A DNA stretch of 64,000 nucleotides from NCBI RefSeq assembly GCF_003390845.1, contig NZ_QMEK01000005.1, forward strand, positions 1 through 64,000, given 5' to 3'. Both the position numbers and the translations under genes were made by a program. The notes below the pieces were generated by a model. That model was not told the origin of the DNA, ran no database searches, and saw only the letters and a program-made list of their open reading frames with translations. This DNA is from Tropicimonas sp. IMCC34043 (GTDB lineage Bacteria > Pseudomonadota > Alphaproteobacteria > Rhodobacterales > Rhodobacteraceae). Below, piece by piece: positions 33,938-43,104 of this stretch. How positions within the stretch are numbered: position 1 is the stretch's first letter; every line of letters begins with the position of its first letter.

Positions 33938-36298
33938 TCAAAGTGCGACCTCGCCGCCCCCTGCGACCGCAACGCCCCGGACCGACAAGGGCCGTGCCTC
34001 GCCCGCGGGCAGGATCAGGGTGGCTTTCGCAAGTGCCGGCGCGCCCGTCCCCTTCTGCTGCCAGTCGAGCGTCAGGTCGCTCGCGGTTCCGGTCAGCGTG
34101 AAGTCGAGCAGGCTCGAAGGCCCCCCCTCGCTGACCCCGTCGTCTTCATAGAGCAGCCCGCCGCCGCTGCCCGCCCCCGGCGCGGGGAACAGCGCCAGCA
34201 CCCGGCCGGTATCGGCCTCGGGGGCGGCACGGGACGCACCCGCCGAAAGCGGCAGAACCGCGCCTGCCCGCACGAACAGCGGGATCGAGGCCAGATCGAC
34301 GGACTTCTCGACCACTGTGCCCGGCGCGTGCCAGTCGCCGGTCGCGAAATCCCACCAGCCGGTCGCGTTGCGCGGCAGCCGGATCCGACGTGTCGTCACG
34401 CCCTTGTCGAGCACGTTGGCAACCAGCAGGTCGCGGCCGAGCAGGAAATCGTCGGTCTCCTCCCAGGCGTCCGGGTCGTCCGGATGATCGAGGAACACCG
34501 GGCGCAGCATCGGCTCGTCCTGATGCACGGACTGCCAGAGCAGGGTGTAGAGATAGGGCAGCAGGCGATAGCGCAGGCGGATCGCGTTGCGGATGTGGTC
34601 CGTGACCTCCGGGTACATCCAGGCCTCGTTCACCGTCGCATCGTCGTTCCAGGAATGGATGGTGAAGCGGGGATGCAGGATCCCGTTCTGAACCCAGCGC
34701 ACGAACAGTTCGGGCTCCGGCCGCAGGCCGGCAAAGCCGCCGACATCGTGGCCGACATTGAACAGCCCCGACAGGCTCATGCCAAGCCCGGTGCGGATGT
34801 TGTAGCGCAGCGTCTTCCACGCGGTGCGGTTGTCGCCCGACCAGGTCTGGGCATGGCGCTGGATCCCCGGCGCCCCGGAACGGCAGATCAGATAGGGCCG
34901 CTTGTCCGGGGCATGGGCGCGCTGCGCCTCTTCAGAGGCGCGGGTCATCAGCACCGATTGCAGCGGCCGGATCAGGTCGATGTCGATGGGCGTGCCGAAG
35001 CCTGCGCATTTCGCCTGGCGGTCCCAGATCTCGTATTCGTTGTTGTCGTTCCAGGTCGAGCCGATGCCATGCGCCAGCAGCTGGGTCGTCACACCGTCTT
35101 TCCACCAGGCGATGGCGTCGGGATTGGTGAAGTCGAGGTGCGAGCCCTCGTCGTCCCAAAAGCTCGACCGCTCGGGTGCGCCGGTCTCGCTGTCCTTCAC
35201 GAACAGCCCGGCCGCTGTCGCCTCGTCATAACGGGGGTGATCCTGCAGCAGGCAGGGCTTGATATTGGCGATCAGATGCACGCCCGCGTCGCGGAACCTG
35301 GCGGTCATCCCGTCGATGTCCGGCACCTTCTCGTGGTTCCAGTTGAAGACATAGCGCTTGGGACCGATCGAGGTATAGCCCGAGGACATCTGGAAACTGT
35401 CGCAGGGAATGTCGTTCTCGGCGATATGCGCAAGAAAGCCTTCGAGCTGCGCCTGCGCGTCCTCGGCATCGGTATAGGACATGGTCGAGCCGGAATAGCC
35501 CAGTGTCCAGCGGGGCGGGAAGGCGGTGCCGCCGGTCAGCCGGACATGGGCCTTGACCAGATCCAGCATCTGCGGCGCCCAGCGAAGGTAATAATCGAGA
35601 TCCCCTTCGCCGGTCCGATAGGCGCGATAGGGAAGGTGATAATTGTCGAGCTCGTTGCCAAGATCGAACCAGCAGGAGGCGAGGTTGTCATAGAAGATAG
35701 ACCATGACCCGGCCGCGGCGGTCCGGGTCATGGTGAAGGGGATGTGTTTGTAAAGCGGATCGGTGGTCTCGGCGTCATAGCCCATGGCATCGAGATTGCG
35801 CATCTCGAACCGCCGGCCGCGGCGGTCGAGATCCCCGGCCTTTTCGCCCAGACCATGCACCGGCTCGTCCGGATAGCGGCGCAGGAAATGGCCATGGGAA
35901 TGGTCCTGCAGCCCCAGCAGCGTGCCGCCGGTCGGACGCTCCTCGACAAAAGGCTTCCAGTCGCCGTCGATCCGCGCCGCCCAGGCAAGGTGCAGCGGCT
36001 GCGAAATCGTCAGACGCAGGGCGCCGGTCGAAATGACCAGCGCCGCGCCCGTTTCAACCGCGACCTCAGGGCAGGCAAAGCCCGTCAGGTCGTCGCGGTC
36101 GCGTCCCTCCCAGGGCATCTCGCCATCGGGCGCGATGGACCAGGTCCGCGGCAGGCGCCAGGCGCCGTCCTTTTTCAGCGAGACGCGGAAGAAGTCCTCC
36201 TCCAGCGCCAGGATCCGCAAGGTGTGGCGACCCTCGACGGTCAGTTCGACGCCATTCGGCAGGCGCCGTGCCAGGGTCCAGGTCTTGAGCGTTTTCAT
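33938..36298 (-). CDS. Glycoside hydrolase family 31 protein
   Basis: This 786-residue GH31 enzyme would hydrolyse an alpha-glycoside (alpha-glucoside, alpha-xyloside or related). The nucleophile region reads STWNDNNEYEIWD and the acid/base region QTWSGDNRTAW, both typical of the family. The N-terminal beta-sandwich includes LGLQDHSHGHFLRRYPDEP and HGLGEKAGDLDRRG. No signal peptide is seen, so it acts in the cytoplasm on imported substrate. Its ATG overlaps the DctM stop by four bases, linking it to the TRAP transporter. Exact specificity is not resolved; an aldobiouronic-type glycoside would fit the neighbours. Confidence 0.88.
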   Translation of the reverse strand: MKTLKTWTLARRLPNGVELTVEGRHTLRILALEEDFFRVSLKKDGAWRLPRTWSIAPDGEMPWEGRDRDDLTGFACPEVAVETGAALVISTGALRLTISQPLHLAWAARIDGDWKPFVEERPTGGTLLGLQDHSHGHFLRRYPDEPVHGLGEKAGDLDRRGRRFEMRNLDAMGYDAETTDPLYKHIPFTMTRTAAAGSWSIFYDNLASCWFDLGNELDNYHLPYRAYRTGEGDLDYYLRWAPQMLDLVKAHVRLTGGTAFPPRWTLGYSGSTMSYTDAEDAQAQLEGFLAHIAENDIPCDSFQMSSGYTSIGPKRYVFNWNHEKVPDIDGMTARFRDAGVHLIANIKPCLLQDHPRYDEATAAGLFVKDSETGAPERSSFWDDEGSHLDFTNPDAIAWWKDGVTTQLLAHGIGSTWNDNNEYEIWDRQAKCAGFGTPIDIDLIRPLQSVLMTRASEEAQRAHAPDKRPYLICRSGAPGIQRHAQTWSGDNRTAWKTLRYNIRTGLGMSLSGLFNVGHDVGGFAGLRPEPELFVRWVQNGILHPRFTIHSWNDDATVNEAWMYPEVTDHIRNAIRLRYRLLPYLYTLLWQSVHQDEPMLRPVFLDHPDDPDAWEETDDFLLGRDLLVANVLDKGVTTRRIRLPRNATGWWDFATGDWHAPGTVVEKSVDLASIPLFVRAGAVLPLSAGASRAAPEADTGRVLALFPAPGAGSGGGLLYEDDGVSEGGPSSLLDFTLTGTASDLTLDWQQKGTGAPALAKATLILPAGEARPLSVRGVAVAGGGEVAL

Positions 36299-37599
36299 GA
36301 GCCATATCCAAGAAGCAGGCGCGGCAGGAACAGGCTGATTGCTGGCACGTAGGTCACGACCAGAAGCAGCGCCATCAACGCCAGGAAGAACGGCAGCAGC
36401 GGCCGGATCACGTCGGCGATCCGGGTTTCGCCGACCGAACAGCCGATGAACAACGCCGAGCCGACCGGCGGGGTACAGATGCCGATGCAGAGGTTGAAAG
36501 CCATGACGATGCCGAAATGCACCGGGTCCATCCCGAGGTCGGTGACGACCGGCAGGAAGATCGGGGTGAAGATCAGCAGTGCCGGCGTCATGTCCATGAA
36601 GGTGCCGACGACCAGCAGCGCGACGTTGACGGCGAGCAGGATCATCAGCGGGTTCGAGGACAGCCCGAGCAGCGCATCCGAGATCATCTCGGGGATGCCG
36701 GCAAAGGCCATGGCCCGGCTCATGCCGATCGAGGCGCCGACCATCAGCAGCACGATCGAGGTGGTGACAGCCGAATCGACGATGATCCGCGGCAGGTCCC
36801 TGACGCTGATCTCGCGATACCAGACCAGCGCCAGGACCAGCGAATAGACCACTGCGATGGCAGACGCCTCGGTCGCGGTGAAGATGCCCGAGATGATGCC
36901 GCCCATGATCACGACGATCAGGCCGAGCGGCAGGACCGCATCGCGGAGACTGACCCATGCCTCGTGGAAGCTGGGACGCGGTGCCACCGGATACCCCCGG
37001 CGTCTGGCGCCGAAGAAGGCGATGATCATGACGCTCAGCCCCATCAGGATCCCCGGGACATAGCCGGCGACGAACAGCGCCGCGATCGAGGTGCCGCCGG
37101 TGATGAGCGAATAGACGATGAGCGTGGCCGAGGGCGGGATCAGCAGCCCGGTCGGGCAGGAGGCGATGTTGACCGCCGCCGAAAAGGCGGGGTCATAGCC
37201 CTCTTTCTTCTGCAGCGGCGCCATGACGCCGCCAACGGCCGCCGCCGATGCCACGGCAGAGCCCGAGATCGCCCCGAACATCATGTTGGCAATGACGTTG
37301 CAATGGGCAAGCGCGCCCGGCAGACGCCCGGCCAGCACCTTGGCAAGGTTGATCAGCCGCATCGCGATGCCGCCGCGGTTCATGATGTTGCCGGCAAGGA
37401 TGAAGAACGGGATCGCCAGCAGCGTGAAGCTGTCGAGCCCCGAGGCCATCTGCTGGGCGACGATGAAGATCGACTGTTCGAAGCCCATGAACAGCAGAAA
37501 GGTCAGGGTGGCGGAAATGCCGATGGCAAAGGCGATTGGCACGCCGACGACCATCAGGAAACCGAAGGATCCGAAAAGGACCCAGATCGCGGAAGTCAT
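36295..37599 (-). CDS. TRAP transporter large permease (DctM)
   Basis: This 434-residue DctM subunit has about 12 hydrophobic segments and forms the sodium-driven transport channel. Typical DctM stretches are GNIMNRGGIAMRLINLAKVL, SGSAVASAAAVGGVMAPLQK and FNLCIGICTPPVGSALFIG near the end. It lies downstream of DctQ with an 11-bp gap and is coupled to the GH31 gene. It is divergent from the binding protein DctP across an operator-rich region, so both halves of the transporter can be controlled together. Confidence 0.93.
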   Translation of the reverse strand: MTSAIWVLFGSFGFLMVVGVPIAFAIGISATLTFLLFMGFEQSIFIVAQQMASGLDSFTLLAIPFFILAGNIMNRGGIAMRLINLAKVLAGRLPGALAHCNVIANMMFGAISGSAVASAAAVGGVMAPLQKKEGYDPAFSAAVNIASCPTGLLIPPSATLIVYSLITGGTSIAALFVAGYVPGILMGLSVMIIAFFGARRRGYPVAPRPSFHEAWVSLRDAVLPLGLIVVIMGGIISGIFTATEASAIAVVYSLVLALVWYREISVRDLPRIIVDSAVTTSIVLLMVGASIGMSRAMAFAGIPEMISDALLGLSSNPLMILLAVNVALLVVGTFMDMTPALLIFTPIFLPVVTDLGMDPVHFGIVMAFNLCIGICTPPVGSALFIGCSVGETRIADVIRPLLPFFLALMALLLVVTYVPAISLFLPRLLLGYGS

Positions 37600-37610
37600 G
37601 TGTGCTCTCC

Positions 37611-38117
37611 TTAGTCCAACGGTCCGGCGACGGCGGCAGGCGACGTTGCCTTGACCTCACCCCGCGCGAGTTCCAGTGCGAAGACGCCGCAATAGTACAG
37701 CATGACCAACCCCGAGAACGGGATCGCCGCATAGACCCAGCCCATCGGCATCTGCAGCGCCGGGGTCACCTGCCCCGACGCGAAGGTCTTGGTCACAAGG
37801 CTGGCGCCACCCCAGAGCATCACCACGGCGGCAAAGACCGTGATCGCGGCCAGGATGACCGCCTCTGATATGAGCTTTGCCCGGCCCTTCAGGTTCATCG
37901 TCAGCAGATCGATCGCCAGGTGCCGCCGCAGGCCCAGCGTATAGGCACCGCCGATCAGCGCCAGCCACATGAACAGGAACCGGGCGATCTCGTCTGTAAG
38001 CGTGCTTGGCACGCCGAACAGATAGCGGCTGGCCACCTGCCAGGTCACACAGGCGACAAGAACCGAGAATATGACGATGATGATGACGCGCAGGGTGGTG
38101 TCGACGATGTGTCTCAT
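37611..38117 (-). CDS. TRAP transporter small permease (DctQ)
   Basis: This 168-residue DctQ subunit has four hydrophobic segments and the family blocks LTDEIARFLFMWLALIGGAY and LRRHLAIDLL. The ATG at 38117 follows GGGAGG with a six-base spacer; longer frames would translate the operator region. It pairs with DctM and with the periplasmic binding protein encoded divergently. Confidence 0.9.
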   Translation of the reverse strand: MRHIVDTTLRVIIIVIFSVLVACVTWQVASRYLFGVPSTLTDEIARFLFMWLALIGGAYTLGLRRHLAIDLLTMNLKGRAKLISEAVILAAITVFAAVVMLWGGASLVTKTFASGQVTPALQMPMGWVYAAIPFSGLVMLYYCGVFALELARGEVKATSPAAVAGPLD

Positions 38118-38225
38118 CTGGCGCCTCCCGAATGGGCGACGGGGTGGGTTTCGGGCATTGGACTCCTCCCTTGGTGACGGCGGTCCGCCATCCCATGACT
38201 TCGCTACTATTTCCGATTCCGAACA

Positions 38226-38302
38226 ATTGGTCAACCAATTTCGAAATTGGTTGACAGGATTGATCCATTGGTGCACCAATTTGACGGTATTGGTCGACCA
38301 CA
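38226..38302. promoter_or_regulatory. Array of four ATTGGT-N2-ACCAAT operators (UxuR/ExuR type)
   Basis: Four copies lie in the 223-bp divergent dctQ/dctP region. Two are perfect palindromes with a two-base centre: ATTGGTCAACCAAT (38226-38239) and ATTGGTGCACCAAT (38267-38280). Copy 38289-38302 is nearly perfect (ATTGGTCGACCACA) and copy 38246-38259 has one good half. Starts are spaced 20, 21 and 22 bases, about two helical turns. The motif matches the operator of E. coli UxuR/ExuR, and a GntR regulator of that type is encoded at 41117-41854. Confidence 0.75.
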
Positions 38303-38340
38303 GAGGGTCGCCTTATCCGAAATCCAAATGGGAGGAACCG

Positions 38341-39324
38341 ATGAAGATCACGTTCACCGCCATCCTGGCGACCACCTCGCTTGTCGCATTCGCGGCAGGA
38401 GCCGACGCCAAGACCCTGCGCCTTAACCACAACAACCCGCCCGATCACCCGCTGCACATCTCGATGGAGATGATGGCCGACCGTGTCGCCGAACTCACCG
38501 ACGGCGAGATCAAGATCAAGGTCTATCCGAACGCCCAGCTCGGCAACCAGCGCGAGTCGATGGAACTGGTTCAGAACTGCGCGCTCGACATGGCGAAGTC
38601 GAACGCCTCGGAACTCGAAGCCTTCGAGCCGCTCTATTCGGCCATCAACCTGCCCTACATCTTCCAGTCCGAACAGCATTTCAACGACGTGCTCGCGGGC
38701 CCCATCGGTGAAGACATCCTGACCGCCTCGGTCGACAACGGCTTTCGCGGCCTCGTGTTCTATACCGAAGGCGCGCGGTCGTTCTATGGCCAGAAGCCGT
38801 TCCTGACGCCGGACGACCTGAAGGGCGTGAAAGTGCGGGTACAGCCCTCGCCCTCGGCCATCCGCATGGTCGAACTGCTGGGCGGCAGCCCGACGCCGAT
38901 CGCCTGGGGCGAGCTTTACAGCGCGCTGCAACAAGGCGTGGTCGACGCGGCCGAAAACAACCCGACCGCCCTGACCACTGCGCGGCACGGCGAGGTCGTC
39001 ACCGACTTCTCGCTTGACGAGCACACGATGATCCCCTCGGTCGTGGTGATCTCGAACTGCGCCTGGAAGGCGCTGACCCCCGATCAGCAACAGGCGCTGA
39101 AGACGGCGGCCATGGAATCGATGCAGTTCCACCGCGTGGAATGGAACAAGGCATCGGACGCTGCCATCGAACAGGCACAGTCCGAGATGGGCGTGAAGGT
39201 CCACGAGGTCGACAAGGCGCCGTTCGTCGAGGCGGTGAAGCCGATGTATGACGAGGTCGCAGGTCAGTCGCCGGAAGTCGCGGATCTGATCGAGCGTATC
39301 CAGACTGCCGGCTCCGGCTCGTAA
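38341..39324 (+). CDS. TRAP transporter substrate-binding protein (DctP)
   Basis: This 327-residue periplasmic DctP-family protein has the signal peptide MKITFTAILATTSLVAFAAG followed by ADA. The family blocks LKGVKVRVQPSPSAIRMVEL (with the carboxylate-binding Arg), TPIAWGELYSALQQGVVDAAENNP and a central VFYTEGARSFYG are present. GGGAGGA precedes the ATG. DctP proteins bind organic acids, including uronates; the genes around it suggest a glucuronate or glucuronide ligand. Transcription starts in the operator array and probably runs through GH2, GntR and UxuA. Confidence 0.92.
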   Translation: MKITFTAILATTSLVAFAAGADAKTLRLNHNNPPDHPLHISMEMMADRVAELTDGEIKIKVYPNAQLGNQRESMELVQNCALDMAKSNASELEAFEPLYSAINLPYIFQSEQHFNDVLAGPIGEDILTASVDNGFRGLVFYTEGARSFYGQKPFLTPDDLKGVKVRVQPSPSAIRMVELLGGSPTPIAWGELYSALQQGVVDAAENNPTALTTARHGEVVTDFSLDEHTMIPSVVVISNCAWKALTPDQQQALKTAAMESMQFHRVEWNKASDAAIEQAQSEMGVKVHEVDKAPFVEAVKPMYDEVAGQSPEVADLIERIQTAGSGS

Positions 39325-39335
39325 GGGGAAGTCCG

Positions 39336-41120
39336 ATGCTTGAACGGTCCGATCTGGCGGAAAACGCGCTTCAGGCGCTGCATGACGAGGACTATGACCG
39401 TCCCTTCAACCTGCAGAACCTGAATGCCGAAACCATGATCTTCACCGGTGGGCGGCAAGGCCGCTCACTGGATGGAGACTGGAACTTCTGTGTCGATCTT
39501 CTGGACACCGGCCTCCGGCAGAAATGGTTCGCCATGACGCCGGCCGCGCCGGGGGACCGGATCGAGCCCTGGGATTATGACCCCTATGCCGGCGAGACCG
39601 TGCCCGTGCCGTCGTGCTGGCAGATGCTGAAGGAGAAGTGGTATTTCTTCGAAGGCTCTGGCTGGTACACGCGCGCGCTCGATCTTGCGCCGCTGCAAGA
39701 CGGCCGGCGCCGGTTCCTGCGGATCGGCGCCGCGCAATACGATTGCAAGGTGTTCCTGAACGGCGAGTTTCTCGGCAACCACTATGGCGGCTCGACACCG
39801 TTCTTCGTCGAACTGACGGGCGCCGCGGACCCGGGCGAGGCCTGGCTGACGCTTTGCGTCGAAAACCGCCGGACGCTCGACCGGGTTCCGATGCGCAACA
39901 CCGACTGGTTCAACTATGGCGGCGTCTACCGCGAGGTGACGCTGTACGAGACTCCGGCGACGGTGATCCGCGATGTCTTCCTGCGGCTCGAGGGTGGCGC
40001 GATCCGCTGCAGTCTGCGGGTCGACGGACCTGCCACGACCGCGCGCCTGTCGATCCCCGGTCTGGGGGTCGACTGCGACGCAGCACTGACCGATGGGGCC
40101 GCCGAGTTGACGCTCGACGCCACGCCCGCGCTCTGGTCGCCGCAGAGCCCAACGCTTTACGACGTGACCGTCGAGGCGGGCGGCGACCGCGTGACCGACC
40201 GCGTCGGGTTTCGCACCATCGAACGGCGCGGCACCGACATCGTGCTGAACGGGCGCCCGATCTTCCTGCGCGGTATCTCGGTGCACGAGGACGATGCCGA
40301 AACCGGCAAGGTGACAAGCGAGGCCGATCTGCGCCGCCGTTTCGCCGATGCCCGGGATCTCGGCTGCAACTTCCTGCGCCTTGCCCACTATCCCCACCAC
40401 GAACGCGCCGCCCTTATCGCCGACGAACTGGGCCTGCTGCTGTGGGAGGAGGTTCCGGTCTATTGGGCAATCGACTTCGCCAACCCGGCCACGCTGCGGG
40501 ATGCCTCGAACCAGTTGACCGAACTGATCCGCCGTGACCGCAACCGCGCCAGTGTCGTGATCTGGTCGGTCGGCAACGAGAACCCCGACACCGACGCGAG
40601 GCTTGACTTCATGCGCGGCCTCGCGGATCTGGCCCGCGCCGAGGACCCGACCCGTCTGATCGCTGCGGCCTGCCTGATCAACCACCAGAAGCTGAAGATC
40701 GAGGATCGGCTCGCCGCCCATCTCGACGTGATCGGGATCAACGAATACTATGGCTGGTACGAGGAGGACTTCGACGATCTGGAGGCGATCGGCCGGAATT
40801 CGGCCCCCGACCGGCCGGTGGTGATCTCCGAGACCGGGGCGGATGGCGACCACGAGGCGGGCCCCGAGACCGGGCTGTTCAGCCTCGACTATCAGGCCGA
40901 GGTTTATCGACGCCAGATCGCGACACTGCGGCGGCTCGACTACGTCAAGGGCATGTCGCCGTGGATCCTCTATGATTTCCGTGTCGAGCGGCGGCAGAAC
41001 GTGTTCCAGCGTGGCTGGAACCGCAAGGGCCTGGTCGCCGCGGACAAATCCACCAGAAAGCCTGCATTCGACATCCTGGCAGCCTATTACAGGGAACGGG
41101 CGCAGCAGGAGGAAACATGA
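39336..41120 (+). CDS. Glycoside hydrolase family 2, probable beta-glucuronidase
   Basis: This 594-residue GH2 enzyme has the jelly-roll N-terminus (SLDGDWNFCVDLLDTG, then GSGWYTRALDL), an immunoglobulin-like domain, and a TIM barrel. The barrel carries the acid/base Glu in WSVGNENP and the nucleophile Glu in VISETGADG. Its length is typical of beta-glucuronidase (about 600) rather than beta-galactosidase (over 1000). There is no signal peptide, so it acts on imported glycosides. It lies 11 bp after DctP and overlaps the GntR gene by four bases. Glucuronidase is favoured because UxuA follows; a beta-galactosidase or beta-mannosidase is not excluded. Confidence 0.85.
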   Translation: MLERSDLAENALQALHDEDYDRPFNLQNLNAETMIFTGGRQGRSLDGDWNFCVDLLDTGLRQKWFAMTPAAPGDRIEPWDYDPYAGETVPVPSCWQMLKEKWYFFEGSGWYTRALDLAPLQDGRRRFLRIGAAQYDCKVFLNGEFLGNHYGGSTPFFVELTGAADPGEAWLTLCVENRRTLDRVPMRNTDWFNYGGVYREVTLYETPATVIRDVFLRLEGGAIRCSLRVDGPATTARLSIPGLGVDCDAALTDGAAELTLDATPALWSPQSPTLYDVTVEAGGDRVTDRVGFRTIERRGTDIVLNGRPIFLRGISVHEDDAETGKVTSEADLRRRFADARDLGCNFLRLAHYPHHERAALIADELGLLLWEEVPVYWAIDFANPATLRDASNQLTELIRRDRNRASVVIWSVGNENPDTDARLDFMRGLADLARAEDPTRLIAAACLINHQKLKIEDRLAAHLDVIGINEYYGWYEEDFDDLEAIGRNSAPDRPVVISETGADGDHEAGPETGLFSLDYQAEVYRRQIATLRRLDYVKGMSPWILYDFRVERRQNVFQRGWNRKGLVAADKSTRKPAFDILAAYYRERAQQEET

Positions 41121-41854
41121 CCCGCATCCGCAAATACCAGGACATCGCCGACCGGATCCGTCACGTCATCCGAACCGAAGGCTATCGCCCCGGCGACCGG
41201 CTGATGACAGAACGCCGCCTGTCCGAGCGGTTCGAGGTCTCGCGGTCGGTCGTGCGCGAGGCGTTGATCCAGCTCGAAATCGAAGGGCTGGTCGAGGTCC
41301 GCAAGGGGTCGGGGATCTACATTGCCGACGTGGCCACAGCGGCTGACGCCGAGGTCGAGACCTGCGACGACATCGGCCCCTTCGAGCTGTTGCAGGCGCG
41401 CCAGCTGGTTGAAAGCGAGATCGCGGCTTTTGCCGCCACCATGGTCACCAAGAACGACATCCTGAAACTGCGCGAGACGCTGGCGCAGGAACGGGCGGGG
41501 ATCGAGTCGGGGGCACCCGACTACTCGGGCGACCGTCAGTTCCATCGGCTGATCGCCGAAGGGACACAGAATTCCATGCTGGTCGACATGGTCGATGACC
41601 TGTGGCTGAGACGCGAGCAAAGCCCGATGTGGGCAAAGTTGCATACCCGCATCTTCGAAAGCGACTATCGCCGCGCCTGGCTCGACGATCATCAGGCGAT
41701 CTTGTCCGCGTTGATCGCGCGCAACCCCGAGGATGCGCGGCTGGCAATGTGGCGCCATCTCGGCAACGTGCGCGAGACGCTGATGACACTATCCGACGTC
41801 GATGATCCCGCCTTTGACGGCAACCTGTTCCAACCCATCGCAAAGCACGGCTGA
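41117..41854 (+). CDS. GntR (FadR subfamily) regulator, UxuR/ExuR-like
   Basis: This 245-residue regulator has an N-terminal winged helix (QDIADRIRHVIRTEGYRPGD, then RLSERFEVSRSVVREALIQL). A C-terminal FCD all-helical ligand domain follows (LLQARQLVESEIAAFAA, then DRQFHRLIAEG, DDHQAILSAL). This is the FadR group to which UxuR and ExuR belong. It overlaps the GH2 stop by four bases and precedes uxuA. The operator array of the UxuR/ExuR type in front of the operon makes it the likely repressor, relieved by a hexuronate intermediate. The effector is inferred. Confidence 0.9.
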   Translation: MTRIRKYQDIADRIRHVIRTEGYRPGDRLMTERRLSERFEVSRSVVREALIQLEIEGLVEVRKGSGIYIADVATAADAEVETCDDIGPFELLQARQLVESEIAAFAATMVTKNDILKLRETLAQERAGIESGAPDYSGDRQFHRLIAEGTQNSMLVDMVDDLWLRREQSPMWAKLHTRIFESDYRRAWLDDHQAILSALIARNPEDARLAMWRHLGNVRETLMTLSDVDDPAFDGNLFQPIAKHG

Positions 41855-41887
41855 CCGCCGCCGCCTTGCCACGTTCCGAGGTCCGAC

Positions 41888-43057
41888 ATGATAGAATCCT
41901 GGCGCTGGTTCGGCCCAGCCGACCCGATCCCGCTGTCCGACATCCGTCAGGCGGGTGCGACCGGCATCGTCACTGCTCTGCACGAGATCCCGAACGGAAC
42001 GGTGTGGAGCCGCGAGGCGATTGCTGAGCGGCAGGCGATGGTGCGCGCGGCGGGACTCGATTGGCTGGTGGTCGAAAGCGTGCCGGTGCACGAGGATATC
42101 AAGACCGGCGCCCCGGGCTGGGAGCGTCACGCCGAGGTCTGGGCCGAGACGCTGCGCAATCTTGCCGCCTGCGGCATCCGCACGGTTTGCTACAACTTCA
42201 TGCCGGTGCTCGACTGGACCCGCACCGATCTTGGCCACAGGCTGCCCGACGGCGCCCGTTGCCTGCGCTTTGATGCCGTCGACGCCGCGGTGTTCGACAT
42301 CCACATTCTGGGTCGCCCGGGTGCCGAGGCCGACCACCGGCCCGACATCGCGGCCGCCGCGCAGGAACGGGCCAGCACCCAGAGCGACGCCGACCGGCAA
42401 CGGCTGATCGACACGATCCTTGCGGGCCTGCCGGGGTCCGAGGAAAGCTATTCGCTCGACAGTTTCCGCGCGCGTCTGGCCAGCTATGACGGTATCGGGC
42501 CGGAAGATCTGCGCGGCCGGCTGTTTGCCTTTCTCGACCGGGTGCTGCCTGTGGCGCAGGAGGTCGGCGTCGATCTGGCGATCCACCCCGACGATCCGCC
42601 GTTCCCGCTGTTCGGCCTGCCGCGGATCGTTTCGACCGCGGCGGACCTCGCGGCGATCTTCGCGCATGATCCCAGGCCCGCAAATGGGCTGACCTTTTGC
42701 GCCGGCTCGCTTGGCGTGCGTGCCGACAACGACCTGGCCGCAATTCTCGCGGCCCATGGCGAGCGGGTCTATTTCCTGCACCTGCGCTCGACCGAACGCG
42801 AGGGCGACGGCATCAGCTTTCACGAGGCGCCGCATCTTGCGGGTGACGCCGGGATCGTGCGGCTGGTCGCGCGGGCACTGCAGATCGAGGCCGGGACCGG
42901 CCGCGAGATCCCCTTCCGCCCCGACCATGGCCACCAGATCGGTCATGACCTGCGGGTGGCGGGGCGCGCGGGTTATCCCTATATCGGGCGGCTGCGCGGG
43001 CTGGCCGAGATCCGCGGCGTGGCGGCCGGGCTTGCACTGGCCGCGGAGACGGCCTGA
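41888..43057 (+). CDS. uxuA: Mannonate dehydratase UxuA
   Basis: This 389-residue enzyme converts D-mannonate to 2-keto-3-deoxygluconate, a late step of glucuronate degradation. Family marks are the N-terminal MIESWRWFGPADPIPLSDIRQAGATGIV-like block (41888-41970), the metal-site stretch DLAIHPDDPPFPLFGLPRI with LTFCAGSLGVR, and near the C-terminus FRPDHGHQIGHDL. It is 33 bp downstream of the GntR regulator on the same strand. The preceding enzymes UxaC and UxuB are not in the window and must lie elsewhere. Confidence 0.93.
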   Translation: MIESWRWFGPADPIPLSDIRQAGATGIVTALHEIPNGTVWSREAIAERQAMVRAAGLDWLVVESVPVHEDIKTGAPGWERHAEVWAETLRNLAACGIRTVCYNFMPVLDWTRTDLGHRLPDGARCLRFDAVDAAVFDIHILGRPGAEADHRPDIAAAAQERASTQSDADRQRLIDTILAGLPGSEESYSLDSFRARLASYDGIGPEDLRGRLFAFLDRVLPVAQEVGVDLAIHPDDPPFPLFGLPRIVSTAADLAAIFAHDPRPANGLTFCAGSLGVRADNDLAAILAAHGERVYFLHLRSTEREGDGISFHEAPHLAGDAGIVRLVARALQIEAGTGREIPFRPDHGHQIGHDLRVAGRAGYPYIGRLRGLAEIRGVAAGLALAAETA

Positions 43058-43064
43058 CCCCCTG

Positions 43065-43095
43065 CCCGGCCGCCCACGGATGCGGCGCGGCCGGG
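43065..43095. terminator. Hairpin between convergent uxuA and the AceE-like gene
   Basis: CCCGGCCG and CGGCCGGG form a perfect eight-base stem with a 15-base loop that itself is GC-rich. It fills most of the 47-bp gap between the two converging stop codons. There is no T tract, so it is a weak candidate for bidirectional termination. Confidence 0.4.
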
Positions 43096-43104
43096 ACCGA
43101 ACAC

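Noticed and set aside
33938-36958. A longer GH31 protein starting inside the DctM gene
   Set aside because: The extra 220 residues lie in another frame of dctM and have no domain. The ATG at 36298 overlaps the dctM stop in the usual ATGA manner.
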